A stretch of DNA of 56,241 nucleotides from Hyphomicrobiales bacterium (GTDB lineage Bacteria > Pseudomonadota > Alphaproteobacteria > Rhizobiales > Xanthobacteraceae), in NCBI GenBank assembly GCA_009377695.1, contig WHTP01000023.1, positions 1-56,241 on the forward strand. Direction: 5' to 3'. Of this stretch, positions 42,086-50,038 are shown piece after piece. The notes beneath the pieces are model-generated. The model was not told the origin of the DNA. It did not search any database and saw nothing but the letters and a program-made list of their open reading frames with translations. The first letter of the stretch is position 1; every line of letters starts with the position of its first letter. The position numbers and the translations under genes are program-made.

Positions 42086-43144
42086 CTATTTCGGGGCGCG
42101 CATCCGCTGGATCTGCATTTGCGCGAGGAACGGCACCAACGGGTGCGCGCCCATTTTCACGATCGTGGGCATATCGAGCTTGATCAGCGCCTCGCGCTGC
42201 TCCGCAGGCAGCTTGTACTGGTCGGCGAACGCCGGCGCGTCGGCGACGTATTCCGCGCGCCGGGAGGGATCATGGGCGAGCGCATGCAGCGCGGCAGTCA
42301 GCTCCACCAGCTCGGGCTTGATGGAGGGATAGTGCGCCGCGTGCTCGCCGATCTTCGAGTCGATCCAGCCGAGCGAGGCATAGTCGTGGTGCCAGCTCGG
42401 GTCCATAGACACCACGTCGGGCTTGCGCTCGCCGAGCGCGCCGGCGGCGCACGCCCAGCAGCGCAGCTCGATATTGCCGGTCTCGTCGAGTTCGGTCTCG
42501 TCGAAGCCGATCAGCGATTTCAGGTTTCCAGCGGCAAGCTTGTCGAGCAGGCTCTTGTCCCAGTTCAACTCCGGGTTGGAATAGCGGTCGGTGCCGGGGA
42601 AGTGCGACATGCCTCCGCTCGCGAGGATGACGGTGCGAAGCCCCATGGCGGTCACCGTGCGCGCCACCGCCTGGCCGAACGAATAGCAGCGCTCCATCGT
42701 GGGCTGCGGCGGCAGGTAGGCATTGACGTAGATCGGAAGGACCGGATCGGTATGGCCGAGATGCGTCAGCGGAATGCCGATGGCATAGTCGATCTTGGCG
42801 GTCGACGAGAAGGCCGGGTCGAAATTCTGCCGGTAGAGCTGCCGCACCAGCTCGAACGCGATCTCGCTCGGGACCTGCCAGTGGAATTTCCGGCCGGCGA
42901 AATCGCCGGTCGCCTCGCCGCCGACATGGATGGTGAAGGGCGGCGCAGTGGTGTGGAAGAACTGCTCGGCGTGGTCGTTGGAGAAGATGATCCAGAGATC
43001 GGGCTTGAGGGCGCGCAGCCGCTCGCCGATATCGGCCGCAACCTCCCGGACCTTGGCCACGACGGCCTTGTCCTCGCTGTCGGGCAGCGTGAAGAACTGG
43101 GGCGCATGCGGCAGCATTGCGCCGCCGATCACTGTCGATTGCAT
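42086..43144 (-). CDS. Fused LigB-LigA class III extradiol ring-cleavage dioxygenase
   Basis: 352 residues from ATG 43144. The catalytic LigB-type domain (about residues 1-265) contains GGAMLPHAPQFF, LWIIFSNDHAEQFF, GIPLTHLGH and LASGGMSHFPGTDRY, which supply the iron-binding and catalytic histidines. The last 80 residues (AEYVADAPAFADQYKLPAEQ then MPTIVKMGAHPLVPFLAQMQ) are a LigA-type small-subunit domain fused to the C-terminus. Gallate dioxygenases (DesB/GalA) have the same LigB-LigA fusion, while protocatechuate 4,5-dioxygenase is two subunits. It probably opens a protocatechuate- or gallate-like ring. It is the first gene of the leftward operon, and its promoter lies next to a palindromic unit. 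Confidence 0.9.
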   Translation of the reverse strand: MQSTVIGGAMLPHAPQFFTLPDSEDKAVVAKVREVAADIGERLRALKPDLWIIFSNDHAEQFFHTTAPPFTIHVGGEATGDFAGRKFHWQVPSEIAFELVRQLYRQNFDPAFSSTAKIDYAIGIPLTHLGHTDPVLPIYVNAYLPPQPTMERCYSFGQAVARTVTAMGLRTVILASGGMSHFPGTDRYSNPELNWDKSLLDKLAAGNLKSLIGFDETELDETGNIELRCWACAAGALGERKPDVVSMDPSWHHDYASLGWIDSKIGEHAAHYPSIKPELVELTAALHALAHDPSRRAEYVADAPAFADQYKLPAEQREALIKLDMPTIVKMGAHPLVPFLAQMQIQRMRAPK

Positions 43145-43215
43145 GGCGGCTCCTTGGCTTGCGGCAAGGTATCGCCCAAAACGCGCAGCGACAAGCTGAG
43201 CCGCCATTCCCTAGT

Positions 43216-43374
43216 CTAGTGTGGCGGTTCAGACGTCCGCATCATTCTCGCGGCGAGTCCGACATGCGGACTTCTGAACCAAAGCCACACTAGATTCAAT
43301 GAGTTGCTAGTGTCCTTCGATTCCGAAGAAGAGGTCGCTGCGAAATGGAACGAACTTCGGAATCGGGACATTAG
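43216..43374. repeat. B-C composite palindromic unit (inverted) in the LigAB/Pht5-like divergent promoter region
   Basis: C (43216-43293), spacer ATTCAATGAGTTG (43294-43306) and B (43307-43374) are the reverse complement of the units at 11340 and 25122. Both bulges face the spacer: AAA in the C right arm and TT in the B left arm. The last CTAG has decayed to TTAG, and part of the B left arm is altered (loss of ttcg). A second CTAG (43211-43214) is adjacent. The unit fills half of the 316 bp between two divergent catabolic genes. Confidence 0.92.
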
Positions 43375-43460
43375 CTGCGCTTCACAGCCGCAAGACAAGC
43401 CATTACGCTGTGCTCCCGCCTTCGCTGCCCCGCAGCATCCATTCAAGACCAGGAGCTTCC

Positions 43461-44453
43461 ATGGCCGACCTGCCAATAACGATCGCCTGCGGCAATTACG
43501 ATCGCACCAAGGCGATCATCGACGGCCGGGTCAAGGTCGAGGGCTGCGACATCAACTACCTGCCGCTCTATCCCGAGGAGATTTTCCACCGGCTGTTCAA
43601 ATTCCAGGAGTTCGACGTCGCGGAGATGTCGTTCTCGAGCTACATCCGCACCGTGGCGGCGGGCACGTCGGACTATATCGGCATCCCGGCTTTCGTATCC
43701 CGGCTGTTCCGGCATTCCGGCATCTATGTGCGCGCCGACGCCGGCATCAACAGGCCGGAGGATCTGCGCGGCAAGCGCATCGGGCTGCCCGAATACCAGA
43801 TCACGGCCGTGGTCTGGACGCGCGGCATGCTGCAGCACGAATACGGTGTGAAGCCCTCCGAAATCCACTGGCGCAGCGGCGGGCAGGAAGAGCCGGGCCG
43901 CCACGAGCGGACGCCGCTCAAGCCGATCCAGGGGCTCGACCTCAAGCCGCTCGAGCCGCACCAGACGCTGGTCAACATGCTGCGCGACGGCGAGCTCGAT
44001 GCGCTGTTCACGGCGCGTGGACCGTCATCGTTTCTGCGCGGGGAGCCGCATATCAAGCGGCTGTTTCCGGACATCCGTGCGACGGAGATGGCATACTATA
44101 AGAAGACCAAGCTGTTCCCGATCATGCATCTCGTTGGGATCAGGAAGTCGCTGGTCAAGCAGCATCCCTGGCTCGCGACCAGCGTCTACAAGGCATTCCT
44201 CGAAGCCAAGGCGCTGGCGATGATCGATCTCCTCGACGTCAACGCGCTGATGGTGACGCTGCCGTGGCTCTCGGCCGAGACCCAGGCGACCCAGCAGGTC
44301 ATGGGCCATGACTTCTGGCGCTACGGTGTCGACGAAAGCCGGCATGAGATCGAGGCGCTGTGCCAGTACCTGCACGAGCAGGGGCTGACCGACCGCCGTG
44401 CCTCGGTCGAGGAATTGTTCGTGCCGTCGACCATGGACATGTCGAAGGTGTGA
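43461..44453 (+). CDS. Pht5-like 4,5-dihydroxyphthalate decarboxylase homologue (SBP-like fold)
   Basis: 330 residues from ATG 43461, with AGGAG upstream. No signal peptide is present, so it is cytoplasmic despite its similarity to ABC-type binding proteins. The pattern LPITIACGNYDRTKAIIDGRVKVEG, DVAEMSFSSYI and LRGKRIGLPEYQITAVVWTRGML is that of proteins annotated as 4,5-dihydroxyphthalate decarboxylase (Pht5). LVNMLRDGELDALFTARGPSSF follows. Pht5 removes CO2 from 4,5-dihydroxyphthalate to give protocatechuate. Nearby Rieske oxygenase, Gfo/Idh dehydrogenase and ring-cleavage genes fit that pathway. Many homologues are of unproven activity, so the reaction is a prediction. Confidence 0.85.
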   Translation: MADLPITIACGNYDRTKAIIDGRVKVEGCDINYLPLYPEEIFHRLFKFQEFDVAEMSFSSYIRTVAAGTSDYIGIPAFVSRLFRHSGIYVRADAGINRPEDLRGKRIGLPEYQITAVVWTRGMLQHEYGVKPSEIHWRSGGQEEPGRHERTPLKPIQGLDLKPLEPHQTLVNMLRDGELDALFTARGPSSFLRGEPHIKRLFPDIRATEMAYYKKTKLFPIMHLVGIRKSLVKQHPWLATSVYKAFLEAKALAMIDLLDVNALMVTLPWLSAETQATQQVMGHDFWRYGVDESRHEIEALCQYLHEQGLTDRRASVEELFVPSTMDMSKV

Positions 44454-44472
44454 GGGCCCGCCAGCGAGCTCC

Positions 44473-44967
44473 TTAGCCACGGGCGCCGCGTTCAAGATTA
44501 TCGATGATCTTGATCAGCGTGTTTCGAAACTCGTCGATCTGACGAAGCGAGAGCCCCTTGGTCGCGACGCGGTTCACGTCGATGGCGAGCGGCACCAAAT
44601 CGGCTTCGAGCGCCTTCCCGGCCGGCGTGAGCCAGATATAGATCGTCTTGCGGTTCTCGGGCTTGCGTTTGCGAACGATGTAGCCGAGTTCTTCCATCGA
44701 CTGGACCGCGGCAAAGGTCGAGGGGGTCATGACGCCAGCCAGTCGGCTGAGCTCGGTTTGGCTGATGCCGTCGTGCTTCCACAGAATCCGCAGGAACTTC
44801 CAGTGGCCATAGGCCACCGAACGTTCGGCGAGGCGAACTTGCAAGGCGCGCGACAACGCCTTGCCGGCATCTTTCACGAGGTGCGCCAGGCGATCCGACG
44901 TATCGACCACCGGCCGCGGAAATTCACCGGAGCGCTTCCCGGCTCGTAAGCGGCGAGTCGACGCCAA
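44473..44967 (-). CDS. MarR-family transcriptional regulator
   Basis: 164 residues from TTG 44967, which has GGAG six bases upstream. The winged-helix core runs from RSVAYGHWKFLRILWKHDG, through the recognition helix region SQTELSRLAGVMTPSTFAAVQSME, to the wing YIVRKRKPENRKTIYIWLTPAG. Dimerisation helices flank it. MarR proteins usually repress nearby catabolic genes and release DNA on binding an aromatic ligand. It lies between the Pht5-like and Rieske genes, 28 bp downstream of the Rieske stop and on the same strand. It is the best candidate for binding the palindrome at 46339. Confidence 0.92.
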   Translation of the reverse strand: MASTRRLRAGKRSGEFPRPVVDTSDRLAHLVKDAGKALSRALQVRLAERSVAYGHWKFLRILWKHDGISQTELSRLAGVMTPSTFAAVQSMEELGYIVRKRKPENRKTIYIWLTPAGKALEADLVPLAIDVNRVATKGLSLRQIDEFRNTLIKIIDNLERGARG

Positions 44968-44995
44968 GTGCTTCTCCGAAGCGATCGAGAGGAAA

Positions 44996-46273
44996 CTAAC
45001 TCACCAAACGCACCGGGCCCTTCTTATGGGGCTCAAAGATCTTGATGAGGTCCTGGGCGATCGGCGAGTAGGCTGCATGCGTGCGCAGCAGCCAGCTCGC
45101 AAAGCCGTCGCTGTTGTGGTGCTTCTTGCGCTCGTTCGGAAGATCGATGCACTGGTTGCGGCTGGGATCGCGCATCACGGCGATCGGATCCTGCCCTTGC
45201 TCGACTTTCTTGATTTCGCGGCGGAGAACACGGCGGTAGATCGCGACGCCCTGGTCGGACGCTCCGAGGTTCTCGTTCGTCCGGTCGGCGATCGCGCCTT
45301 GCGTGATCCACGCCATCATGTCCTGGCCGTCAATGTTGTCGACAATGAAGTCGCCGTTCTCGTCCTGCCAGGGCACATTGTAGACGTGAACCTTGTCGAG
45401 CAGATGCGCCGGGACGTCCGCGCCTTTCGGCGGCATATAGGCGGTGTACCACATGTGCATGGTGTGGGTATCGTCGACCGGCACACGGATCTGGAACGCG
45501 TAGTAGCGCGAACTTTCATCGCCATTGCCGACCGACAGCATGTTGGGAAACACGACCGGATGGCCGATGCGCCAGTCGTCGGAATCTTCGGAATGGCCGG
45601 CGAGCAGGCGGTGCTTGGTGATGCCGTACTCGAACTCGCGAAAGGCGATCTTCTCGTGCCGCGCGCTGATGGCGACCTTGGTGCTGTTGCCCTGCTGCTC
45701 CTTGACGAACTCATAGTGGTGCCCGTGCAGCCACTCCGTGTGGATGGGATCGAGCGAGTTTTCCATCGCCTGCAGCCAATTGATCGGGATGAGCGTGCGG
45801 CCGAGCATCCGAATCGAGCCTTCGGCAATGAAGCCATCCCATCGCGGCAGCAGCGGCCGCGGCTCCGGCCCGAGATAGGCGAACAGCATGCCGTTGAGCT
45901 CTTCCACGGGATAGGCGGCGGTCTTGATCTTGTCCTTGAAGCAAACGTGCTCGGGCTCGTTCGGCTGGCTCAGGCAATCACCCGCGTGCCCGAACTCCCA
46001 ACCATGATACGGACACCGGATTCCGTTCGGGGTCGGGATGCCCTGCGCAAGCGAAGCGCCGCGATGGGGGCACTTTTCCGTGATGAGGCCGCGCTTGCCC
46101 TGGCGGTCGCGGAACAGGACGAGGTTCTCGCCCAGCAGGCGGACGCGCATCGTCCAGCGGTCCGCGAGCTCCGATGTGGCCGCTATGGGTTGCCAATATC
46201 TCCGCATCAGGTTGCCTGCCGGGGTTCCCGGGCCAATGCGGGTCAACAGGTCATTCTGTTCTGCTGTCAGCAT
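44996..46273 (-). CDS. Rieske aromatic ring-hydroxylating oxygenase, phthalate 4,5-dioxygenase-like
   Basis: 425 residues from ATG 46273, with AAGGAG upstream; an earlier in-frame GTG is less likely. The Rieske [2Fe-2S] ligands are C68 and H70 (KCPHRGAS) and C87 and H90 (RCPYHGW). The mononuclear iron site is in MENSLDPIHTEWLHGHHYEF, giving the bridging aspartate and two histidines. The type is that of Pht3-like phthalate oxygenases and other single-component alpha subunits of class I. A reductase partner is not encoded in the window. It is divergent from the Gfo/Idh gene with a MarR-type operator between them, and a MarR gene follows it. Confidence 0.92.
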   Translation of the reverse strand: MLTAEQNDLLTRIGPGTPAGNLMRRYWQPIAATSELADRWTMRVRLLGENLVLFRDRQGKRGLITEKCPHRGASLAQGIPTPNGIRCPYHGWEFGHAGDCLSQPNEPEHVCFKDKIKTAAYPVEELNGMLFAYLGPEPRPLLPRWDGFIAEGSIRMLGRTLIPINWLQAMENSLDPIHTEWLHGHHYEFVKEQQGNSTKVAISARHEKIAFREFEYGITKHRLLAGHSEDSDDWRIGHPVVFPNMLSVGNGDESSRYYAFQIRVPVDDTHTMHMWYTAYMPPKGADVPAHLLDKVHVYNVPWQDENGDFIVDNIDGQDMMAWITQGAIADRTNENLGASDQGVAIYRRVLRREIKKVEQGQDPIAVMRDPSRNQCIDLPNERKKHHNSDGFASWLLRTHAAYSPIAQDLIKIFEPHKKGPVRLVS

Positions 46274-46338
46274 GCGGCGGACTCTCCTTGGCACGTGCGC
46301 TGAGGGTCCTGCGCCCTTGCCAGCGCTGTGATATTATA

Positions 46339-46350
46339 TTAGGCACCTAA
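46339..46350. promoter_or_regulatory. Likely MarR-type operator TTAGG-N2-CCTAA
   Basis: TTAGGCACCTAA is a perfect inverted repeat around a 2-bp centre. It is set in AT-rich DNA (gatattata...cattattt), with looser symmetry extending outward. It lies in the 123-bp gap between the divergent Rieske (start 46273) and Gfo/Idh (start 46397) genes. MarR regulators of aromatic catabolism often bind palindromes of this size, and a MarR gene is in the cluster. It probably controls both genes. Confidence 0.65.
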
Positions 46351-46396
46351 CATTATTTCTGGAGCAAGTCCAGAGACTCGCCGGGAGGAACGGGCA

Positions 46397-47572
46397 ATGG
46401 CAGCATCACGGGGGCAATTCCGCGTCGGAATCGTCGGGGTTGGTGCCGCGGGACGCGCCTTCTTGCCGGCGTTCAAGGCACATGCGGGATTTGATCTCGT
46501 AGCGATCGCCGAGCCGGTCGCGGAAGCCCGCGACAGCGTCGCTGCCGAGATGGGCTGCGCCGGCTATCCCAACCTGCCGTCGATGCTGCAGGGCGCAGAC
46601 CTCGACGCGATCTATATCGCGACGCCGAGCGAGCTGCATCCTGAGCATGCGCGCATGGCATTTGCCGCCAAGAAGCATGTGCTGACCGAGAAGCCGATGG
46701 CGGTCGATCTCAAGCAGGCGCAGGCGATGGTCGACGACGCGGAGCGGGCCGGCGTCCTTCTGGTGGTCGGTCACGCCCATGGCTACGATCTCCCGATCCA
46801 GCGCATGCGCGAGATCGTCGCTGGCGGAGAGTTAGGTCGTGTGCGGATGATCCATACCTGGAACTACACCGACTGGATTTATCGTCCGCGGCGGCCTGAC
46901 GAATTTGATATCGGCAAGGGCGGCGGCGTGACGTTCCGGCAGGGGTCGCATCAATTCGACATCATACGCCTTCTCGGCGGCGGGCTCGTCCGCAGCGTGC
47001 GCGCGGTGACCTATGACTGGGATCCGCAACGGAGCGCAATCGGCGCCCATACGGTCTTCATGCAATTCGTGGATGGGACGACCGCGACGGCCGTCTACAA
47101 CGGCTACGGCTATTTCTCCGCGATGGAATTGTGCGGCGACGTCACCGAATGGGGATTCATTGAGACGGTGGAGCAGCGCACGCCGGTAACCCGCTCCTCG
47201 GCCGGACGCTCGGCTGCCGACGAGCTGCAAGCGAAACGTCAACGTGCAAAAGGCGCCATTCCAGCAAGCGCACCTTTTCAGCCGACCTTCGGCCTTACGG
47301 TCGTAAGTTGCGAGCGCGGTGATGTCCGCCAGTCGCCGCGAGGTCTCTATGTCTATTCGGCCGACGGACGCAACGAAATCGTCTTGCCAACCGACAAGAG
47401 CCCGCGCGATCTGGTGCTGGACGAGTTTCACGACGCGATGACCGGCGCGCGACCGCCAGTTCATGACGGCCGGTGGGGTCTCGCCAATTTGGAAATCTGC
47501 ATCGCGGCGATTGACTCCTCGCAAAGCGGGCAGGAGATCGCCCTGAAGCACCAGGTCGCATCACCGCGCTAA
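46397..47572 (+). CDS. Gfo/Idh/MocA oxidoreductase, Pht4-like
   Basis: 391 residues from ATG 46397, with GGGAGGA upstream. The N-terminal NAD(P) Rossmann fold has RVGIVGVGAAGRAFLPAF, and the family motif EKP is in HVLTEKPMAVDLKQAQ. The C-terminal domain has GGGVTFRQGSHQFDIIRLLGGG with the catalytic-region histidine. This is the family of Pht4, which oxidises 4,5-dihydro-4,5-dihydroxyphthalate to 4,5-dihydroxyphthalate. Divergence from a phthalate-oxygenase-like gene with a shared operator strongly favours the Pht4-type role. Sugar or inositol dehydrogenation is the alternative in this broad family. Confidence 0.88.
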   Translation: MAASRGQFRVGIVGVGAAGRAFLPAFKAHAGFDLVAIAEPVAEARDSVAAEMGCAGYPNLPSMLQGADLDAIYIATPSELHPEHARMAFAAKKHVLTEKPMAVDLKQAQAMVDDAERAGVLLVVGHAHGYDLPIQRMREIVAGGELGRVRMIHTWNYTDWIYRPRRPDEFDIGKGGGVTFRQGSHQFDIIRLLGGGLVRSVRAVTYDWDPQRSAIGAHTVFMQFVDGTTATAVYNGYGYFSAMELCGDVTEWGFIETVEQRTPVTRSSAGRSAADELQAKRQRAKGAIPASAPFQPTFGLTVVSCERGDVRQSPRGLYVYSADGRNEIVLPTDKSPRDLVLDEFHDAMTGARPPVHDGRWGLANLEICIAAIDSSQSGQEIALKHQVASPR

Positions 47573-47659
47573 CCGTTTGGCTGTTTCATCGTCAGATACG
47601 ATGAATGCCGGCGCCGGTTGGCCGGGCATCGTGATGCGCAAATCCACCGGAGCCCGTGA

Positions 47660-48031
47660 ATGTCATTCTTATCGCTGGACCTTTCCGAAGACGAGACAAC
47701 GCTGACGATGCGCGCCGGTAGCGACAGGTCGCAACTGAAAGCAAGTCAGGTCGACGATCTCATTCGTCGGCTGGCCAAGCACAGAGCCCGAATGAAGCCG
47801 GTTCATCCGGCCGAGCCGCCCGTCGACGAGAGTACGACTCTCGCGGGCGACAACCTTTTGTGGTGCGTAAGATCGGCACCTCAGATGTCCGCGCTGGAGC
47901 TCGGAATCCAACATCCGGGGCTTGGTTGGATCATGCTCCAGCTGTCGCGAGCGCAGGTCGAAGACCTTCAGACCAGCCTCGCGTTTTCGCTTAACGATTT
48001 GCAGCCGGTGCGTCCTCGGCCCACGCCGTAA
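47660..48031 (+). CDS. Hypothetical protein
   Basis: 123 residues from ATG 47660, with no recognised family. It begins MSFLSLDLSEDETTLTMR. A helix (SQVDDLIRRLAKHRARM) follows, then an acidic/Pro linker and a segment with LLWCVRSAPQMSALELGIQHPGLGW. The composition and length are those of a soluble globular protein. It is 88 bp after the Gfo/Idh gene on the same strand but with a weak ribosome site. The strong terminator at 48336 lies downstream. Confidence 0.6.
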   Translation: MSFLSLDLSEDETTLTMRAGSDRSQLKASQVDDLIRRLAKHRARMKPVHPAEPPVDESTTLAGDNLLWCVRSAPQMSALELGIQHPGLGWIMLQLSRAQVEDLQTSLAFSLNDLQPVRPRPTP

Positions 48032-48555
48032 GCGCGTCGTGCTCGCATTGTTGACGGATTAGCGGTTATTGCCGACGAGTCCGAAAGGCGGTCCGGTCAA
48101 AAGAGCCAGGCAGCACAAGGCGCCTATGGGGCGCAGCAAACCAGGGGCGGCACGCAACAGAGCGGCGGAGATGTCCTGGCCAGCAGCAACAGCAGGCCAT
48201 CGGAACCCCAGGCAGACCGGTCGTCCGGACGCGCAAGGCAAGCAGGACACTCCGCAAAACCAGGAGCGATAACCGCCGCGCGGGAACCATCCTTTCAGTG
48301 CGACGTTGCGTATCAACTCTCTTCGTGTGGTGAACTACCCCGGCCGTCGGCCGGGGTATTTTTGTGCCGTCCGGCCTGAGATGTGGCGTGAGCTGGTCAG
48401 CGAAGCGAGTGCACTAGAACCACCACCGCCGAAAGCACCATGTCTTCCATACGTTTGCAGGATGTCCATTGGATGAGCTTTGACCTAAGGATATTGCTTA
48501 ACATGCTAAGTTTCTTTGGGAATTCCTCTAACCATACAATCACACGAGATCGAAA
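48032..48555. other. Region with a doubtful small frame and an intrinsic terminator
   Basis: 524 bp between the hypothetical protein and a small membrane protein. A 67-codon + frame (48069-48272) encodes a Lys/Gln/Pro-rich, hydrophilic product ending GKQDTPQNQER. No family or convincing start site is seen, so it may be non-coding or a remnant. An intrinsic terminator follows at 48336. The AT-rich stretch 48480-48550 probably holds the promoter of the next small gene. Confidence 0.4.
48336..48363 (+). terminator. Rho-independent terminator
   Basis: The stem TACCCCGGCC/GGCCGGGGTA (10 perfect bp) with a 3-nt loop GTC is followed directly by TTTTT. It would end rightward transcription from the Gfo/Idh-hypothetical protein region or from the doubtful frame at 48069. 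Confidence 0.9.
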
Positions 48556-48846
48556 ATGGCCAATGCGCTCACACAATGGATTTCACACAACAGGCTGTTA
48601 GCTGCGGCCTGCACGCTTGTCATAACTGCCGTCGCGTTTTTTGCTGCGATCACCCCGCAAATGATCGAGAAGCGAGCTGCGTTCGAGCGGCAGATCGAAG
48701 AAGAAATCGCGGAAGAAAGCCGTATCGCATGTGAAAAATGGGGAATGCAAGCGGCGACTCCAGCACACATTTCCTGCGTCGCGGAATTGAAGGCAATTCG
48801 TGCGAATCATGACAATCGCCGCCGCACTGAAGATTTTGGACTTTAG
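48556..48846 (+). CDS. Small single-pass membrane protein
   Basis: 96 residues from ATG 48556. After a short amphipathic N-terminus (ALTQWISHNR), a transmembrane segment LLAAACTLVITAVAFFAAI spans about residues 14-32. A highly charged helix FERQIEEEIAEESRIACEKWGM and a short tail with one more cysteine follow. The ribosome site is weak (gagatcgaaa). Charged-helix-after-TM organisation suggests a structural or regulatory envelope protein. No family is recognised. A signal-anchor topology with the C-terminus outside is likely. Confidence 0.6.
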   Translation: MANALTQWISHNRLLAAACTLVITAVAFFAAITPQMIEKRAAFERQIEEEIAEESRIACEKWGMQAATPAHISCVAELKAIRANHDNRRRTEDFGL

Positions 48847-49194
48847 ATATTCGCGTGAGATATTCGCTTGCGCAAACGTTATTGCGAACGGATGGTCAAG
48901 GCGGCGAACCTATTCGACATTGGTCAAGAGCTACTCCTCAAGAGCAAAAGGAGTTCCGGGACCTATCGATCGCATGGTTTAACGCATCGATAACGAGCTG
49001 TCGCCGCGTCATTCGGCTTACCCGCAAGTCGTTGAAACGTGATGTCGTCGGTGCCCATGACTGCGGGCCAAGAGGTACGGGCCATCTGGCCCGAGCGCGG
49101 CCCGCCGGGCGGCCCAAGCTCGGCTCGACGGCCTGATCGCTTGCCCGAGGACGGGGTATTGAAGGTGGTCCACCCCGCGACTAATTCTCGGTGC
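48847..49194. other. Intergenic region before a cupin gene
   Basis: 348 bp. No protein family is recognised in any frame. A GC-rich interrupted hairpin, CCGAGC...GCTCGG with inner GGCC...GGCC, lies at 49091-49123 without a U-tract. The cupin frame is open back to 49039 but with non-family, Pro/Gly-rich sequence, so the cupin start is placed at 49195. Confidence 0.4.
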
Positions 49195-49611
49195 ATGAAG
49201 CAATGCAAGGTCATCCGAGGCGGCAAGGGCTATAAGGGCAAGCAGGGCCTCGACTATTTCACCGGCGTCTCGGCCGAGAGCGCCGCGTCCGAGGGCATCT
49301 GCATGCACCTCCTGGTCATGCCGCCAGGTGCCGAGGCCAAGCCGCACTACCACGAAGCCCATGAGACCGCGATCTACATGCTGGAGGGGTCAACGTCGTT
49401 CCGGCACGGGCCCAATCTCGAGCATCTCGACCATGTCGCCGAGGGCGATTTCGTCTACATCCCCGCCGGCGTACCGCACCAGCCGTTCAATCCGACCGAC
49501 AAGGTTGCGCGGGCCCTGATTGCGCGCACCGATCCCAATGAACAGGAGAGCGTGGTCCTGCTCGATGACCGGTCTGGAGCCGCGGCCGGCGCATCCACAC
49601 GGGCCAGATAA
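49195..49611 (+). CDS. Cupin domain protein
   Basis: 138 residues from ATG 49195, chosen because family-like sequence begins at MKQCKVIRGGKGYKGKQGLDYF. Cupin motif 1 is KPHYHEAHETAIYMLEGSTSFRHG, with metal ligands H, H and E. Motif 2 is GDFVYIPAGVPHQPFNPTD, with the last histidine. All four metal ligands are therefore present. The domain fills the protein, and a short Ala-rich tail follows. It is likely a sugar- or aromatic-acid-related metal-dependent cupin of unknown function. It stands alone, with more than 400 bp of apparent non-coding DNA downstream. Confidence 0.82.
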   Translation: MKQCKVIRGGKGYKGKQGLDYFTGVSAESAASEGICMHLLVMPPGAEAKPHYHEAHETAIYMLEGSTSFRHGPNLEHLDHVAEGDFVYIPAGVPHQPFNPTDKVARALIARTDPNEQESVVLLDDRSGAAAGASTRAR

Positions 49612-50038
49612 ATAGCTCGGTCCGTTACTCGGTAAATTTCCCAGACGGGATCAAATCGCTGCTTTAGCAATGGCTGGGGAACTGGGACCCTAACTGGCGA
49701 GCGCATTGTTGCGAAATCCGGTGCGCTCAAGCTCGCGCACGGCCTCACCCTGATCTCCGATGTGGGTCGGATGATCGGCTATAGCGCAGCCATGCTGGCG
49801 GCGAGGGCTGGAAATTTGAGCAGCCTGCCGGCCCCCAGCACGGTGCGACAGCTCATTTCTTCTCGGCGCGCAGCTTGCGGAATTTGTCGATCTCGGCGAA
49901 CGAGCTTCGCGACATATTGCGATGAGAACTCGTGTCGTGAGTTTTTTTCAGACCGCGGGATATCAATTCAGTTTCGCCGGAGGCGAGGAGACCTTACGGC
50001 TTGCGCAACACTAACGATTACCGCCAGCGACCTCCGCC
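49612..50038. other. Intergenic region with possible gene debris
   Basis: 427 bp without an intact gene. On the minus strand, near 49855-49920, a short frame ends FAEIDKFRKLRAEKK followed by a stop. This resembles the extreme C-terminus of Bug-type binding proteins, but the rest is absent. On the + strand a stretch around 49705-49810 also reads protein-like (SGALKLAHGLTLISDVGRMIGY) without a start. These look like remnants of deleted genes. The promoter of the CoA-transferase operon must lie near the right end. Confidence 0.35.

Noticed and set aside
48069-48272. 67-codon frame as a real gene
   Set aside because: Hydrophilic, low-complexity product, poor start site and no recognisable family; kept only as part of an intergenic description.
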